Shown one piece after another: positions 1 through 7,533 of a stretch of DNA of 64,000 nucleotides. The notes beneath the pieces are model-generated. The model saw only the letters and a program-made list of their open reading frames with translations. It searched no databases and was not told the DNA's origin. Position numbers and translations under genes: made by a program. The DNA is from Parahoeflea halophila (lineage in GTDB: Bacteria; Pseudomonadota; Alphaproteobacteria; Rhizobiales; Rhizobiaceae): contig NZ_OCPC01000007.1 of NCBI RefSeq assembly GCF_900220985.1, positions 41,194-105,193 of the forward strand, in the 5' to 3' direction. Within the stretch, counting starts at the first letter, position 1, and every line of letters starts with the position of its first letter.

Positions 1-356
1 TCGAGAATGTCTTCCAGCCGCTCTTTGATTTCTTCCGCCGGCGTACCGCGCACCTTCAAACCGAACGTGACATTTTTCTCAACCGTCATATGCGGGAAAA
101 GCGCATAGCGCTGAAACACCATGCCGACATTCCGGTCCTGAACCGGAACTTCAGATACATCCTCGCCGTCAAAGAGGATTTGCCCCGATGTAGGCACCTC
201 CAGTCCGGCAATCATGCGCAGGGTCGTGGTCTTGCCGCAGCCCGACGGCCCCAGCAGTGCAACCAGCTCGCCTGACTTGATATCGAGATCAATCCTGGAG
301 ATCGCTGTAAAAGCGCCAAAGTCCTTACCGACACCTCTGAGGTGGACTTCTGTCAC
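1..356 (-). CDS. ABC transporter ATP-binding protein, MalK/PotA type (partial, C-terminus beyond window)
   Basis: About 118 codons are present; the gene runs off the left edge. It starts at GTG (354-356, read on minus) behind a GGGAGG ribosome site. The reading frame shows a Walker A motif GPSGCGKTT at about residues 30-38, followed by the usual TLRMIAGLE. The Q-loop VFQRYALFPHMTV is characteristic of ATPases of binding-protein-dependent sugar or polyamine importers. The signature motif and Walker B lie outside the window. It follows the isomerase gene by 83 nt, and that gap carries its own promoter and a palindromic operator, so it probably opens a transporter operon for the substrate degraded by the enzymes upstream. 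The cognate permeases and binding protein are not visible. Substrate is inferred from context only. Confidence 0.9.
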   Translation of the reverse strand, partial: MTEVHLRGVGKDFGAFTAISRIDLDIKSGELVALLGPSGCGKTTTLRMIAGLEVPTSGQILFDGEDVSEVPVQDRNVGMVFQRYALFPHMTVEKNVTFGLKVRGTPAEEIKERLEDIL

Positions 357-389
357 TGCGGCCTCCCTCGCCCTCAATCGTCCTATCAA

Positions 390-430
390 ATTTGTTAGTA
401 CAAATATGAAGACTTCTATCCCTGTGTCAA
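390..430 (-). promoter_or_regulatory. Promoter with HutC-type operator, copy 1
   Basis: A perfect inverted repeat ATTTGT-TAGT-ACAAAT occupies 390-405. On the minus strand TTGACA (425-430) and ATATTT (402-407) are spaced by 17 nt, giving a sigma70-like promoter whose -10 lies inside the palindrome. This arrangement suits repression. The GT-N4-AC core fits the general operator of HutC-subfamily GntR regulators, and such a regulator is encoded at 1881-2612. The site precedes the ABC ATPase gene. Near-identical sites are at 7506-7521 and 11944-11959. Confidence 0.75.
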
Positions 431-439
431 TACGAAAGA

Positions 440-1864
440 TCAGATTTGTAAATAGGAAGGCAGTCCGGGGTGGGCCGGAATGACGCCCAGTTGCTCCATG
501 GCGCACCAGCGGGTGAACTCTTCGAAGACCTCCCGCACGGCCCCCGGCACAAGAACGAAGTGGTGTTCAAGGCCGTGCTCCAGAACGGTGGTCACGATAT
601 CGGCCGCCGAACGAGGACCCTGAGCATCTTCGAAGCGGCTTACCCAGCCCCGGCAGCCGGTAAATCCGGACGCTGGGCCGGTAGCGACTTCACCCTGGAC
701 TGCAAACCCGGCTGTACCGTGACGCGCAACTCTCAGGACCGTGACCGGACCATGCGCAAACTCATAATCGGCAATCGCACCAAAGACCGGCCCCTCCTCG
801 GTGCCACGGCCAATCATGGGGTGATTGATCCACGAAACGGAACCGCCGGCCATATGCAGCGGGCCACCGCCACCATGCCACATCAGGATCTGGTCCCTTT
901 CGAGGTGCGGCGAGGTCATGTCGAGCAGGCATCCAAGCTTGCCGGTAAGCGACTTGACCACCAGTTGGGTCACAGCGCCGAGAACATCGCCTTCAGAGGC
1001 AACAGGCAGCCGGTCTTTTTCCTCCAGCCAGCTGAAAGCAGCGCCCGGGTGCATACCGGGATTTTCCTGCAGGGCAGGCCAGTCAGAGACAGCGAGGGCA
1101 TCAAAGCGCCCCTCTTTCGCTATTCGGCGCAAGGACAATACAGCCTGGGCCGTCAGATCCATTTGAGGGTCGGAGACGCCGCAGACTTCCGCTTTCGCGC
1201 TCATCTCAGCCAGTTCCCGCGCAACCTCTTCCTTGTCCTGACCGCTCATCAGGTCGGTCAATTTGTGGATGTCGACGTGTTCCACCTCTACACCCAGCGA
1301 TTGGAGCAACGCGTCGGTGGAGACTTCCATGTTGTAGAAGGTAGGAGCCAATCCACCGACGACGCCGATACGGGCTCCGCGCAGCGCTTTTCGGGCCGAA
1401 AGTGCTGAGAATGTCTGACGCATCCGGTCAACGAGAGCTTCGTCACCCGGTGCTCCGAGATACCATTGGACGGGATGCTTGCGCAGGTTCCTGACACCCC
1501 GTGCAATCGACATGGACATGTTCAGCGAAACAAAATTGTTAAGCTGAATATCGTCTGTGAGGGTTGGCTCCGGCGTCGCCCAGACACCCATTGGCATCGG
1601 GTCCGAGGCGATCTGGCGCGCGACATCGCCCATGGTAAACCCACCGTGCAGCAGCAACAGGAAATCTGCACCCAGTTGCTTGCACTCCTGAATGGCCTTC
1701 CGAGCATCCTCGGCATTCATCGGGATGGTATCTGCCTCGACGAATTGATAGCCATCCTCCCGTGCCACAGCCTGCAGCATGGTACGGGCGGCCTCAAAAA
1801 CTCCGTGACGCTGGGGAAAATAGCTGGGCAGGGAGGCTTTGATCAGCCCGATGGTCAAGGACAT
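440..1864 (-). CDS. L-fucose/L-arabinose isomerase-family sugar isomerase
   Basis: 474 residues. It resembles the L-fucose isomerase superfamily, whose members interconvert aldoses and ketoses with a divalent metal in the cytoplasm. The C-terminal domain has a Glu at about 291, an Asp at about 315 and the His of a WHGGGGP motif at about 330. The Glu-Asp spacing of 24 equals that of the E. coli FucI metal ligands (Glu337, Asp361, as I recall them). The N-terminal half carries LLLLHGGFTMGD and a PEPT stretch. It lies 16 nt downstream of the gntR gene and belongs with the 3-epimerase, kinase, aldolase and dehydrogenase genes. The substrate is unknown; context suggests it makes the ketose that the epimerase and kinase use. 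The family is clear and the exact sugar is not. Confidence 0.75.
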   Translation of the reverse strand: MSLTIGLIKASLPSYFPQRHGVFEAARTMLQAVAREDGYQFVEADTIPMNAEDARKAIQECKQLGADFLLLLHGGFTMGDVARQIASDPMPMGVWATPEPTLTDDIQLNNFVSLNMSMSIARGVRNLRKHPVQWYLGAPGDEALVDRMRQTFSALSARKALRGARIGVVGGLAPTFYNMEVSTDALLQSLGVEVEHVDIHKLTDLMSGQDKEEVARELAEMSAKAEVCGVSDPQMDLTAQAVLSLRRIAKEGRFDALAVSDWPALQENPGMHPGAAFSWLEEKDRLPVASEGDVLGAVTQLVVKSLTGKLGCLLDMTSPHLERDQILMWHGGGGPLHMAGGSVSWINHPMIGRGTEEGPVFGAIADYEFAHGPVTVLRVARHGTAGFAVQGEVATGPASGFTGCRGWVSRFEDAQGPRSAADIVTTVLEHGLEHHFVLVPGAVREVFEEFTRWCAMEQLGVIPAHPGLPSYLQI

Positions 1865-1880
1865 CTGGAAAACTCACATC

Positions 1881-2612
1881 TCATTGAACGGTTTGCTGGG
1901 GCTTGCCGCCGGACAGATCGAAACTGATGGGTCCCCGGCGGTAAACCAGATCGTAAAAGACCGGGTCGGCTTCAGTGTCGAAAGCCGTGCAGGCCTGCGA
2001 AAGTATTGGAGTTTGGACTGGTATGTTCAGCCGCTCCGACACATGTGGACTTGCGGCCAGCGAGTCGAGCGTTTCGCAGGCACTGGTCCACTCAAGTCCG
2101 AACCGTTGCCTGAGGATGCGCAGGATCGACTGCCCTTGACCGGTTTCAGGAAAGTCACCACCGGAAATTCCCGGCACCAGGCGGGCCGGGATCCAGGTCT
2201 GCGTGAGCATGCGAGGCTGGTTGTCGACCGTACGCAGCCGCTCGATCAGCACCAACGGTTCGTCAAAGATCTCCGACACCGCATCCGGCAGATTTCGCGC
2301 AGGATTCTCCAATCCAAGCAATCTGGAGCCCGGAATACGGCCGTCCATCAAAACCTGATCAGTAAAGGATACCATGCAGGTTGAAGACGGCGGCGACAGC
2401 GTCGAGACAACGTAGCCGCTGCCCTGCCTCGCTGTCAGATAGCCCGCGCGCACCAGCATCTCGAGTGCCTTGCGAACAGTTACCCGGCTAACGTCGAAGG
2501 TCTTGGACAAGAGGTCTTCGGTCGGCAGACGTGTTCCGATCGAGTAATGCCCATCCTGCAGGCGTTTCAGGATCTGGTCATGAACGGATTGATATTTCGG
2601 GGTGGAGGACAC
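1881..2612 (-). CDS. GntR-family transcriptional regulator, HutC subfamily (UTRA domain)
   Basis: 243 residues from a GTG start. Residues 1-70 form the winged helix-turn-helix, with LPTEDLLSKTFDVSRVTVRK the typical GntR recognition segment. Residues about 85-235 form a UTRA effector domain, recognisable by FTDQVLMDG and the C-terminal YDLVYRRG. HutC-type regulators usually repress catabolic operons and are released by a pathway metabolite. The gene lies between the aldehyde dehydrogenase and isomerase genes in the same orientation. Palindromes with the expected GT-N4-AC core occur at three promoters nearby, so this protein is the likely regulator of all three. The inducer cannot be read from sequence. 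Confidence 0.9.
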   Translation of the reverse strand: MSSTPKYQSVHDQILKRLQDGHYSIGTRLPTEDLLSKTFDVSRVTVRKALEMLVRAGYLTARQGSGYVVSTLSPPSSTCMVSFTDQVLMDGRIPGSRLLGLENPARNLPDAVSEIFDEPLVLIERLRTVDNQPRMLTQTWIPARLVPGISGGDFPETGQGQSILRILRQRFGLEWTSACETLDSLAASPHVSERLNIPVQTPILSQACTAFDTEADPVFYDLVYRRGPISFDLSGGKPQQTVQ

Positions 2613-2630
2613 CTTTGAGACCCTATTATG

Positions 2631-2656
2631 TTGATATACTCAATTCGATATATCAA
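2631..2656. promoter_or_regulatory. Inverted repeat upstream of gntR
   Basis: TTGATATA (2631-2638) and TATATCAA (2649-2656) form a perfect 8-bp inverted repeat with a 10-nt spacer, in the 55-nt gap between the aldehyde dehydrogenase stop and the gntR start. It is AT-rich and could hold a -10 element or an autoregulatory site. It lacks the GT-N4-AC core of the other three operators, so it may bind a different factor. Role inferred from position only. Confidence 0.4.
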
Positions 2657-2667
2657 ATCGGCATTGT

Positions 2668-4137
2668 CTATCCAAGCCAGACGCTTTTGGTCTGGGAATA
2701 GAGAGCAATCGCCTCCTCTCCCATTTCGCGCCCATACCCACTCTGTTTCATCCCGCCAAACGGTGAGGCCGGGTCGGTATCGCCCCATGTGTTGATCCAG
2801 ATCGTTCCGGCCTTCAGCTGTTCAGATACGCGCATGGCCCTCGACAGGTCCCGGGTCCAACAGCCTGCCGCGAGACCGAATTCGGTGTCGTTGGCTCTGG
2901 CGAGCACGTCCTCTTCCTCATCAAAGCTCATGACGCAAAGCACCGGTCCGAAAATCTCTTCCCGTGCAACCCGCATGTCATCCCGAACGTTTTGCAAAAC
3001 CGTCGGAGCCACAAAATATCCGGCTTCGCCGTGACGGGACCCGCCGGCGACGCATTCCGCACCTTCTGAACGGCCACTCTCGATATAGCCCAGGACCTTA
3101 TTCAGCTGCGCTTCCGAGATAACCGGGCCCAGGTCATTGGTTTTTTGCGCCATTCCCGGTCCCACGGAAATTTCCCGAGCCATCTTCGCCAGGCGCTCGA
3201 CGACTTCATCATGAATAGATCGATGAACGTAGAGCCGCGCGCCGGCCGTGCAGGACTGTCCATTGTTGCCAAAAAGCGCCCAGAAAGCCCCCGGAACAGC
3301 CTTGTCGAGATCTGCATCGGGAAACAGGATATTTGCGGCCTTGCCTCCGAGTTCCAGCGACACTTTCTTCAAGTTGCCCCTGGAGGCCGTGACAATCCTC
3401 CTGCCGGTTTCGGTCGAACCAGTGAAGCCAACCTTGTCAACATCGGGATGCGCAGCCAGAGCCGCGCCGGCATCCTGGCCGAGGCCCGGAACCACATTCA
3501 GAACCCCGGGCGGAAAACCGATCTTCAGCGCAAGTTCTGCCAGATACAATGCACTCAGCGGGGTCTGCTCGGCCGGCTTCAGCACGATCGTGTTGCCGGC
3601 CGCCAGGGCAGGAGCCAGTTTCCAGGCGACCATGAGCGTCGGGTAGTTCCACGGGGTGATCAGCCCGCACACGCCAACAGGCTCGACCCTGGTAAAATTC
3701 GTCCGGCCGGGTACGGACACCGGGATTGTTCTGCCTTCGATCTTGCTCGGCCAGCCGGCGAAATACCGGAAATGGCGCGCCGAATAGACTGCATCGACAT
3801 CGCGGGCAACGTGAAGTGGCTTGCCGTTATCGATCGCGTCAAGCTGGCCGAAGATTTCCTTCTTTTCCTCAATCGCGTCTGCAAGCCGCCACAGGAGCTG
3901 TCCACGGTCATGGGGTGTCATCTTCGCCCACGGACCGGACAAGGCGGCCCGAGCCGCCGCAACGGCCTGATCGATCTCCGCCTCGCCGGCACGGGCGACC
4001 TGCGCCGCTACAGTCCCGAACGAGGGGTCGATGACATCGAACAGCTGATCAGTTTTGACCATTCCGGATCCGATACGCAGACCCTGAACCTGCTCCAGGA
4101 AGGCCGCGACTTCGGGATGGCGTTCGAAGAGTTTCAC
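2668..4137 (-). CDS. NAD(P)-dependent aldehyde dehydrogenase
   Basis: 489 residues from GTG at 4135-4137, which overlaps the aldolase stop (GTGA) and follows AAGGAGG by 8 nt. A longer in-frame start at 4191 would lie within the aldolase gene and is less likely. Visible family features are the TPWNYP segment, the nucleotide-binding FTGSTETG, the general-base Glu of LELGGK, and the catalytic Cys in NNGQSCTAG. The C-terminal FGGMKQSGYGRE is typical of betaine/glycolaldehyde-type dehydrogenases. Placed directly after a LacD-type aldolase, it most likely oxidises the aldehyde half of the cleaved sugar phosphate, for example glycolaldehyde or lactaldehyde. That assignment is inference. Confidence 0.9.
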   Translation of the reverse strand: MKLFERHPEVAAFLEQVQGLRIGSGMVKTDQLFDVIDPSFGTVAAQVARAGEAEIDQAVAAARAALSGPWAKMTPHDRGQLLWRLADAIEEKKEIFGQLDAIDNGKPLHVARDVDAVYSARHFRYFAGWPSKIEGRTIPVSVPGRTNFTRVEPVGVCGLITPWNYPTLMVAWKLAPALAAGNTIVLKPAEQTPLSALYLAELALKIGFPPGVLNVVPGLGQDAGAALAAHPDVDKVGFTGSTETGRRIVTASRGNLKKVSLELGGKAANILFPDADLDKAVPGAFWALFGNNGQSCTAGARLYVHRSIHDEVVERLAKMAREISVGPGMAQKTNDLGPVISEAQLNKVLGYIESGRSEGAECVAGGSRHGEAGYFVAPTVLQNVRDDMRVAREEIFGPVLCVMSFDEEEDVLARANDTEFGLAAGCWTRDLSRAMRVSEQLKAGTIWINTWGDTDPASPFGGMKQSGYGREMGEEAIALYSQTKSVWLG

Positions 4138-5054
4138 GAGATCGCCTCCTTGAGCTGCGCCAGGCGGTCGCGTCCTGTCGATTTCATCCATGCGGTCATC
4201 GCCGCCGGACCTTCAGCACCAAAAATTTCGATTGCATCGCGCCAGATTGCCCGTCCGCACATGAAGCCATAGGCATTCACCCCTGCGGCCTTGGAAAAGG
4301 CCAAGGCGTCGCGGAACTGTTCGAATGTGACACCAGCACTGAGATAGAGAAGCGGAATTCCATTCGCGGCTTCGGCAGCCTGCCGGAATGCTTTTTCGGC
4401 TTCTGAACGCGATATCACGGCATTGCCGTAGCCTTCGACAAAATCGAAATTGACGGGAATTTCCACCTTCAGGATATCAATCGAAAACCGCGGATCGGCA
4501 AAGGCCTCGGTGGCCGCACGCACCAGCTCAGGCTTCATCCGCGCGAAAGCCTCCGATGCGGAATCGGGGATCGCGCGATCATAGACAATCGGCTCAAACA
4601 GAAACGGTATGCCGACAGCCCTGCAACGTTGACCAATGTCAGTCACCAGTTCGAACTTTCGCTCGTTCAGTTCGACCGGGTCGTTCGGGCCAAAATAGAG
4701 AAAAAACTTGAGGATCTGCGCACCAAGTGCATAAAATTCGGACACCTCCAGATTTTCCGGCAGGGCTGTTATCCGGTCATCATCGGAAATCCGGTAGACG
4801 TCCGCCTCAAACGCCAGCATCTTGACACAACGATCATCAAAGTGTGGCAGCAGGTCACGGCCGAAATTGGCATCGACAAGCAGTGTCGTCGCATCCGGAC
4901 TTAGTGTTTCAACAACGATGCGCTTGAAGTGAAAAAGATCGTCTTCACGGGAAGCCGCGCCCCGCGCGGACTTGAGGGCTGCTCCCAGCCCACTCCCCTG
5001 ATCGACGGCGACACCATATACCGGATCTTGCAACAAGGGCTTGGCGTGGCTCAT
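4134..5054 (-). CDS. Class I aldolase of the LacD/YihT (tagatose-1,6-bisphosphate) family
   Basis: 306 residues. The segment SIDILKVEIPV (192-201) matches the Schiff-base Lys region of LacD and of the sulfofructose-phosphate aldolase YihT, making Lys196 the probable catalytic residue. Other supports are the N-terminal AVDQGSG, LKFFLYF near 116 and LLYLSAGV near 236. Family members cleave ketose 1-phosphates or 1,6-bisphosphates into dihydroxyacetone phosphate and an aldehyde. The start codon overlaps the DhaK stop (ATGA) and the stop overlaps the dehydrogenase start, so the three are translationally coupled. The inferred substrate is a ketose 1-phosphate made by the DhaK/DhaL pair. Confidence 0.85.
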   Translation of the reverse strand: MSHAKPLLQDPVYGVAVDQGSGLGAALKSARGAASREDDLFHFKRIVVETLSPDATTLLVDANFGRDLLPHFDDRCVKMLAFEADVYRISDDDRITALPENLEVSEFYALGAQILKFFLYFGPNDPVELNERKFELVTDIGQRCRAVGIPFLFEPIVYDRAIPDSASEAFARMKPELVRAATEAFADPRFSIDILKVEIPVNFDFVEGYGNAVISRSEAEKAFRQAAEAANGIPLLYLSAGVTFEQFRDALAFSKAAGVNAYGFMCGRAIWRDAIEIFGAEGPAAMTAWMKSTGRDRLAQLKEAIS

Positions 5055-6082
5055 GAATTCAGATCCTCATATGCACAATCGATGGCGGGAAAATGTGGCG
5101 TATCTGACGGTGCGCACCAGCACGCCAGCATGTCGTCGGTGGGCTCCAGCAAGGAGATCGAAAAGCCGCCCATTTCCTGGGTGGTGACGTAGCTGCCAAT
5201 CATTGGCGCAATGGCGGAAATCCCTTTGCTTGCCAGTTTGACGCGGGTCTCGTTCCATATGGTCAGCAGTTCCATTTGGGTCGTCCCACCCATGCCATTG
5301 ATGATGACACAAGCCTTTGCACCGCTTGACAGCGGGCGGTCGGCGAGGAGCTTTTCCACCATCTGGTCGACCAATCCCGAAACCGGGCCAACCTTCGCCC
5401 GGCCAATACCGGGCTCGCCGTGCACGCCCATGCCGAGGAAGATTTCATCGTCCGGCAGGCTGAACATCGGTTTCCCGGTGAGCGGGGAGACACCTGGCGT
5501 CACCGCTGCTGCAAGCGTGACCGTCCGCTCGCGCACCTCCTGCCCAAGAGCAACCAGAGCTTCCAGGGATCGCCCCTCCTCTGCCGCCGCTCCCAGAATT
5601 TTATAGATGAACATCGTCCCGGGCGCGCCCCGACGGCGATGCCTTCTCTCCGGAGGCGCTGCGGAAATATCATCGTACATCGGCAATGCCACGACCTTTA
5701 TACCGTCGTCTTCCGCCAGCATCGTTGCAGCCCGCCCATTGATCATGTCGCCGGAATGCTGCGAAATCAGAAGGATCGTTCCTGCCTCTCCCGAAACTTC
5801 TGTAATGCCGTCGAGAATGAGATCGGCCGACGGTGCGGCGAAGACATCCCCGACGACATTTGCATCGAGCAGACCCTGCCCGACAAATCCCATGGCAATC
5901 GGCTCGTGACCGGACCCGTTCCCGATCAGCAGCATCACCTTCTTGTCGGCGTCCTTCTTGTTTTTGGCACGCACAATGACCCGCGGATCACGTGCGCCGC
6001 GCTGAACCTGCGGATAGGCCGAAACAAACCCGTCCAGCATGTCGTCGACCATTGTTTCCTGAGAGTTGAACAGCTTTTTCAT
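5051..6082 (-). CDS. dhaK: Dihydroxyacetone kinase-family subunit DhaK
   Basis: 343 residues, a full DhaK domain. The substrate-binding His in GMGVHGEPG is residue 221, equivalent to E. coli His218, which forms a hemiaminal with the ketose. His59 in GNGSGHEP and Asp112 in HSGD correspond to the other active-site residues. The first glycine loop reads GNGSGHEP where GGGSGHEP is usual. It is coupled by ATGA overlaps to the DhaL subunit upstream and the aldolase downstream. With an epimerase and aldolase beside it, this kinase may act on a longer ketose or an erythrulose-like tetrulose, in the way LerK and related DAK proteins do, but dihydroxyacetone itself cannot be excluded. Confidence 0.88.
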   Translation of the reverse strand: MKKLFNSQETMVDDMLDGFVSAYPQVQRGARDPRVIVRAKNKKDADKKVMLLIGNGSGHEPIAMGFVGQGLLDANVVGDVFAAPSADLILDGITEVSGEAGTILLISQHSGDMINGRAATMLAEDDGIKVVALPMYDDISAAPPERRHRRRGAPGTMFIYKILGAAAEEGRSLEALVALGQEVRERTVTLAAAVTPGVSPLTGKPMFSLPDDEIFLGMGVHGEPGIGRAKVGPVSGLVDQMVEKLLADRPLSSGAKACVIINGMGGTTQMELLTIWNETRVKLASKGISAIAPMIGSYVTTQEMGGFSISLLEPTDDMLACWCAPSDTPHFPAIDCAYEDLNS

Positions 6083-6624
6083 GCGGGATCACCCACTTCG
6101 GCCAGGGTCTCGAGAATAAGCACCACAGAGACAGATCCCGGATCCAGATGCCCCCTGCCCCCGTCTTCAACATATTGAGCGCGGCCCCGTTGCGCGCGCA
6201 GGTCTTTGGTGCCGTCGCGTCCCACCCTTGCCGCGTCTATGCTCGCTGCAAGGCCCTTATTCTGAAGCGCCTCAACAGCCGGATACAGCGCATCCACCAT
6301 GCTCTTGTCCCCGGCCTTCACCTCGCCCAGATCGCAGATGCGCTCACAGGCCTTGGCCAGCCCGGCGTGAAGGTCCGCACCGGTTTCCAGGTGCGCTTCA
6401 ATGGCCATCAAGATCAGGCCGAACAACGTGCCCGAAGCACCACCGGAGGCACGCATGAATGCCTTTGCTCGAAGGTTGTCCGGCGCCGAAACAGCCTTGG
6501 TCAACCCGCGCAGCATGGTGGACCCGTGATCACCGTCTCCGACAGCAGCGTCAAGCGCGTTGAGCCGAGCCGCTTCATCAGCGACAACGGCGTGCAGCCG
6601 GCGGAAAAATGCATCAGCAGACAT
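6079..6624 (-). CDS. dhaL: Dihydroxyacetone kinase-family subunit DhaL (ADP/ATP-binding)
   Basis: 181 residues from ATG at 6622-6624, placed 9 nt after AAGGAGG; an in-frame TTG at 6630 is only 3 nt from that site and unlikely. Canonical nucleotide and Mg motifs are present: LDAAVGDGDHG, GGASGTLFG, VKAGDKSMVDAL and the C-terminal RGRAQYVEDGGRG. DhaL carries the nucleotide and passes phosphate to the ketose held by DhaK. No DhaM (PTS donor) gene is in the window, so the pair may use ATP directly or a DhaM encoded elsewhere. It overlaps the epimerase gene by 11 nt and the dhaK gene by 4 nt. Confidence 0.88.
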   Translation of the reverse strand: MSADAFFRRLHAVVADEAARLNALDAAVGDGDHGSTMLRGLTKAVSAPDNLRAKAFMRASGGASGTLFGLILMAIEAHLETGADLHAGLAKACERICDLGEVKAGDKSMVDALYPAVEALQNKGLAASIDAARVGRDGTKDLRAQRGRAQYVEDGGRGHLDPGSVSVVLILETLAEVGDPA

Positions 6625-7459
6625 CAGCAAATACCTCCTTGAGGTATGAGAGCGTTTGCCGGGCAGCCTTGGTCGGGTCCGGCTCGATATCGCGCCAGAT
6701 ATTGAGATCCGCGCTTGCCGGATTTCCAGCCATCACAAACATCTCCGCCACCACCCAGCCGCGATATCCGATGTCCGCCAATGCCTTCGCATCCTTGTGG
6801 AAATCATACCGCCCGCTACCCGGCACACCGCGGTCATTATCTGAAACATGGTAATGAACCAGCACGTCCGACGACGCCCGGATCGCGGCCGGTGGGTCTT
6901 TTTCCTCAATATTCATGTGAAAACTGTCGAGCAGCACACCGATGCGTTCAGAGCCGCAGGCACGCGCAATGGCGGCTGTCTCTTCGGCGGTAGACGTGAG
7001 GTCGCTTTCAAACCGGTTAAGTGCCTCGATACCGAGCGTGACGCCGCAATCAGCCAAAACCCCATCCAGCTGGCGCAAAGTGTCCGCCGAACGCGCCGCT
7101 CGCTCCTGCTTGTTCGCCGGGTCGAACACACCCCAGGGAGCAGCAACCACACCCGCCAGCCCCTCGGAGCCGAGTGCACTTGCGACTTCAATTGCATTGC
7201 GCAGGACCGCGACCGCATTTTTGCGGACTTCCGGATCGGGCGATGTCGGATCAGCATCTGGAGAAAGACCGGTCGAACAGGTCAGCGCCAAACCGTGATC
7301 GGACGCCTGACGCCGGATCAACCCCGCGCGATCATGGCCGATTCCCAGCAGCGAGACTTCGACACCGTCAAACCCTATCTCGGCCGCATGGGCGAATATT
7401 GGCGCCAGATCATCGGTCCAGGCCTTCATCCAGAGGCCCGCATGGATGCCAAATCTCAT
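6614..7459 (-). CDS. D-tagatose/D-psicose 3-epimerase family sugar epimerase (TIM barrel)
   Basis: 281 residues from ATG 7457-7459; the frame is open 20 codons further upstream but those codons lie in the promoter. Glu145 (EALNRFE), Asp178 and His181 (LDSFHMNIEE), His204 and Glu239 line up with the metal ligands of Pseudomonas cichorii D-tagatose 3-epimerase (152, 185, 211, 246 from memory) with a constant offset of seven. The spacing of 33, 26 and 35 is identical. This supports a metal-dependent ketose C3-epimerase rather than a hydroxypyruvate isomerase. It is the first gene of the operon running to the aldehyde dehydrogenase. Preferred ketose unknown. Confidence 0.82.
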   Translation of the reverse strand: MRFGIHAGLWMKAWTDDLAPIFAHAAEIGFDGVEVSLLGIGHDRAGLIRRQASDHGLALTCSTGLSPDADPTSPDPEVRKNAVAVLRNAIEVASALGSEGLAGVVAAPWGVFDPANKQERAARSADTLRQLDGVLADCGVTLGIEALNRFESDLTSTAEETAAIARACGSERIGVLLDSFHMNIEEKDPPAAIRASSDVLVHYHVSDNDRGVPGSGRYDFHKDAKALADIGYRGWVVAEMFVMAGNPASADLNIWRDIEPDPTKAARQTLSYLKEVFADVC

Positions 7460-7503
7460 GATGTCTGACCTCTGCGTGTTTTTGCAACGAAATTCATAGA
7501 TAC

Positions 7504-7533
7504 ATATTAGTAGTAACAAATTACAATCGTCAA
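7504..7533 (-). promoter_or_regulatory. Promoter with HutC-type operator, copy 2
   Basis: ATTAGT-AGTA-ACAAAT at 7506-7521 matches copies 1 and 3 with one mismatch in one arm. On the minus strand TTGACG (7528-7533) and TAATAT (7504-7509), 18 nt apart, form a promoter for the epimerase, dhaL, dhaK, aldolase and dehydrogenase genes. The operator fills the spacer and -10 region, consistent with repression by occlusion. The -35 overlaps the end of the acyl-CoA synthetase gene. Confidence 0.7.

Noticed and set aside
440..7459. Sulfoquinovose (sulfoglycolytic) pathway because of the YihT-like aldolase
   Set aside because: No sulfoquinovosidase, sulfo-sugar kinase or sulfolactaldehyde enzyme is present; the kinase is DAK type and an epimerase is included.
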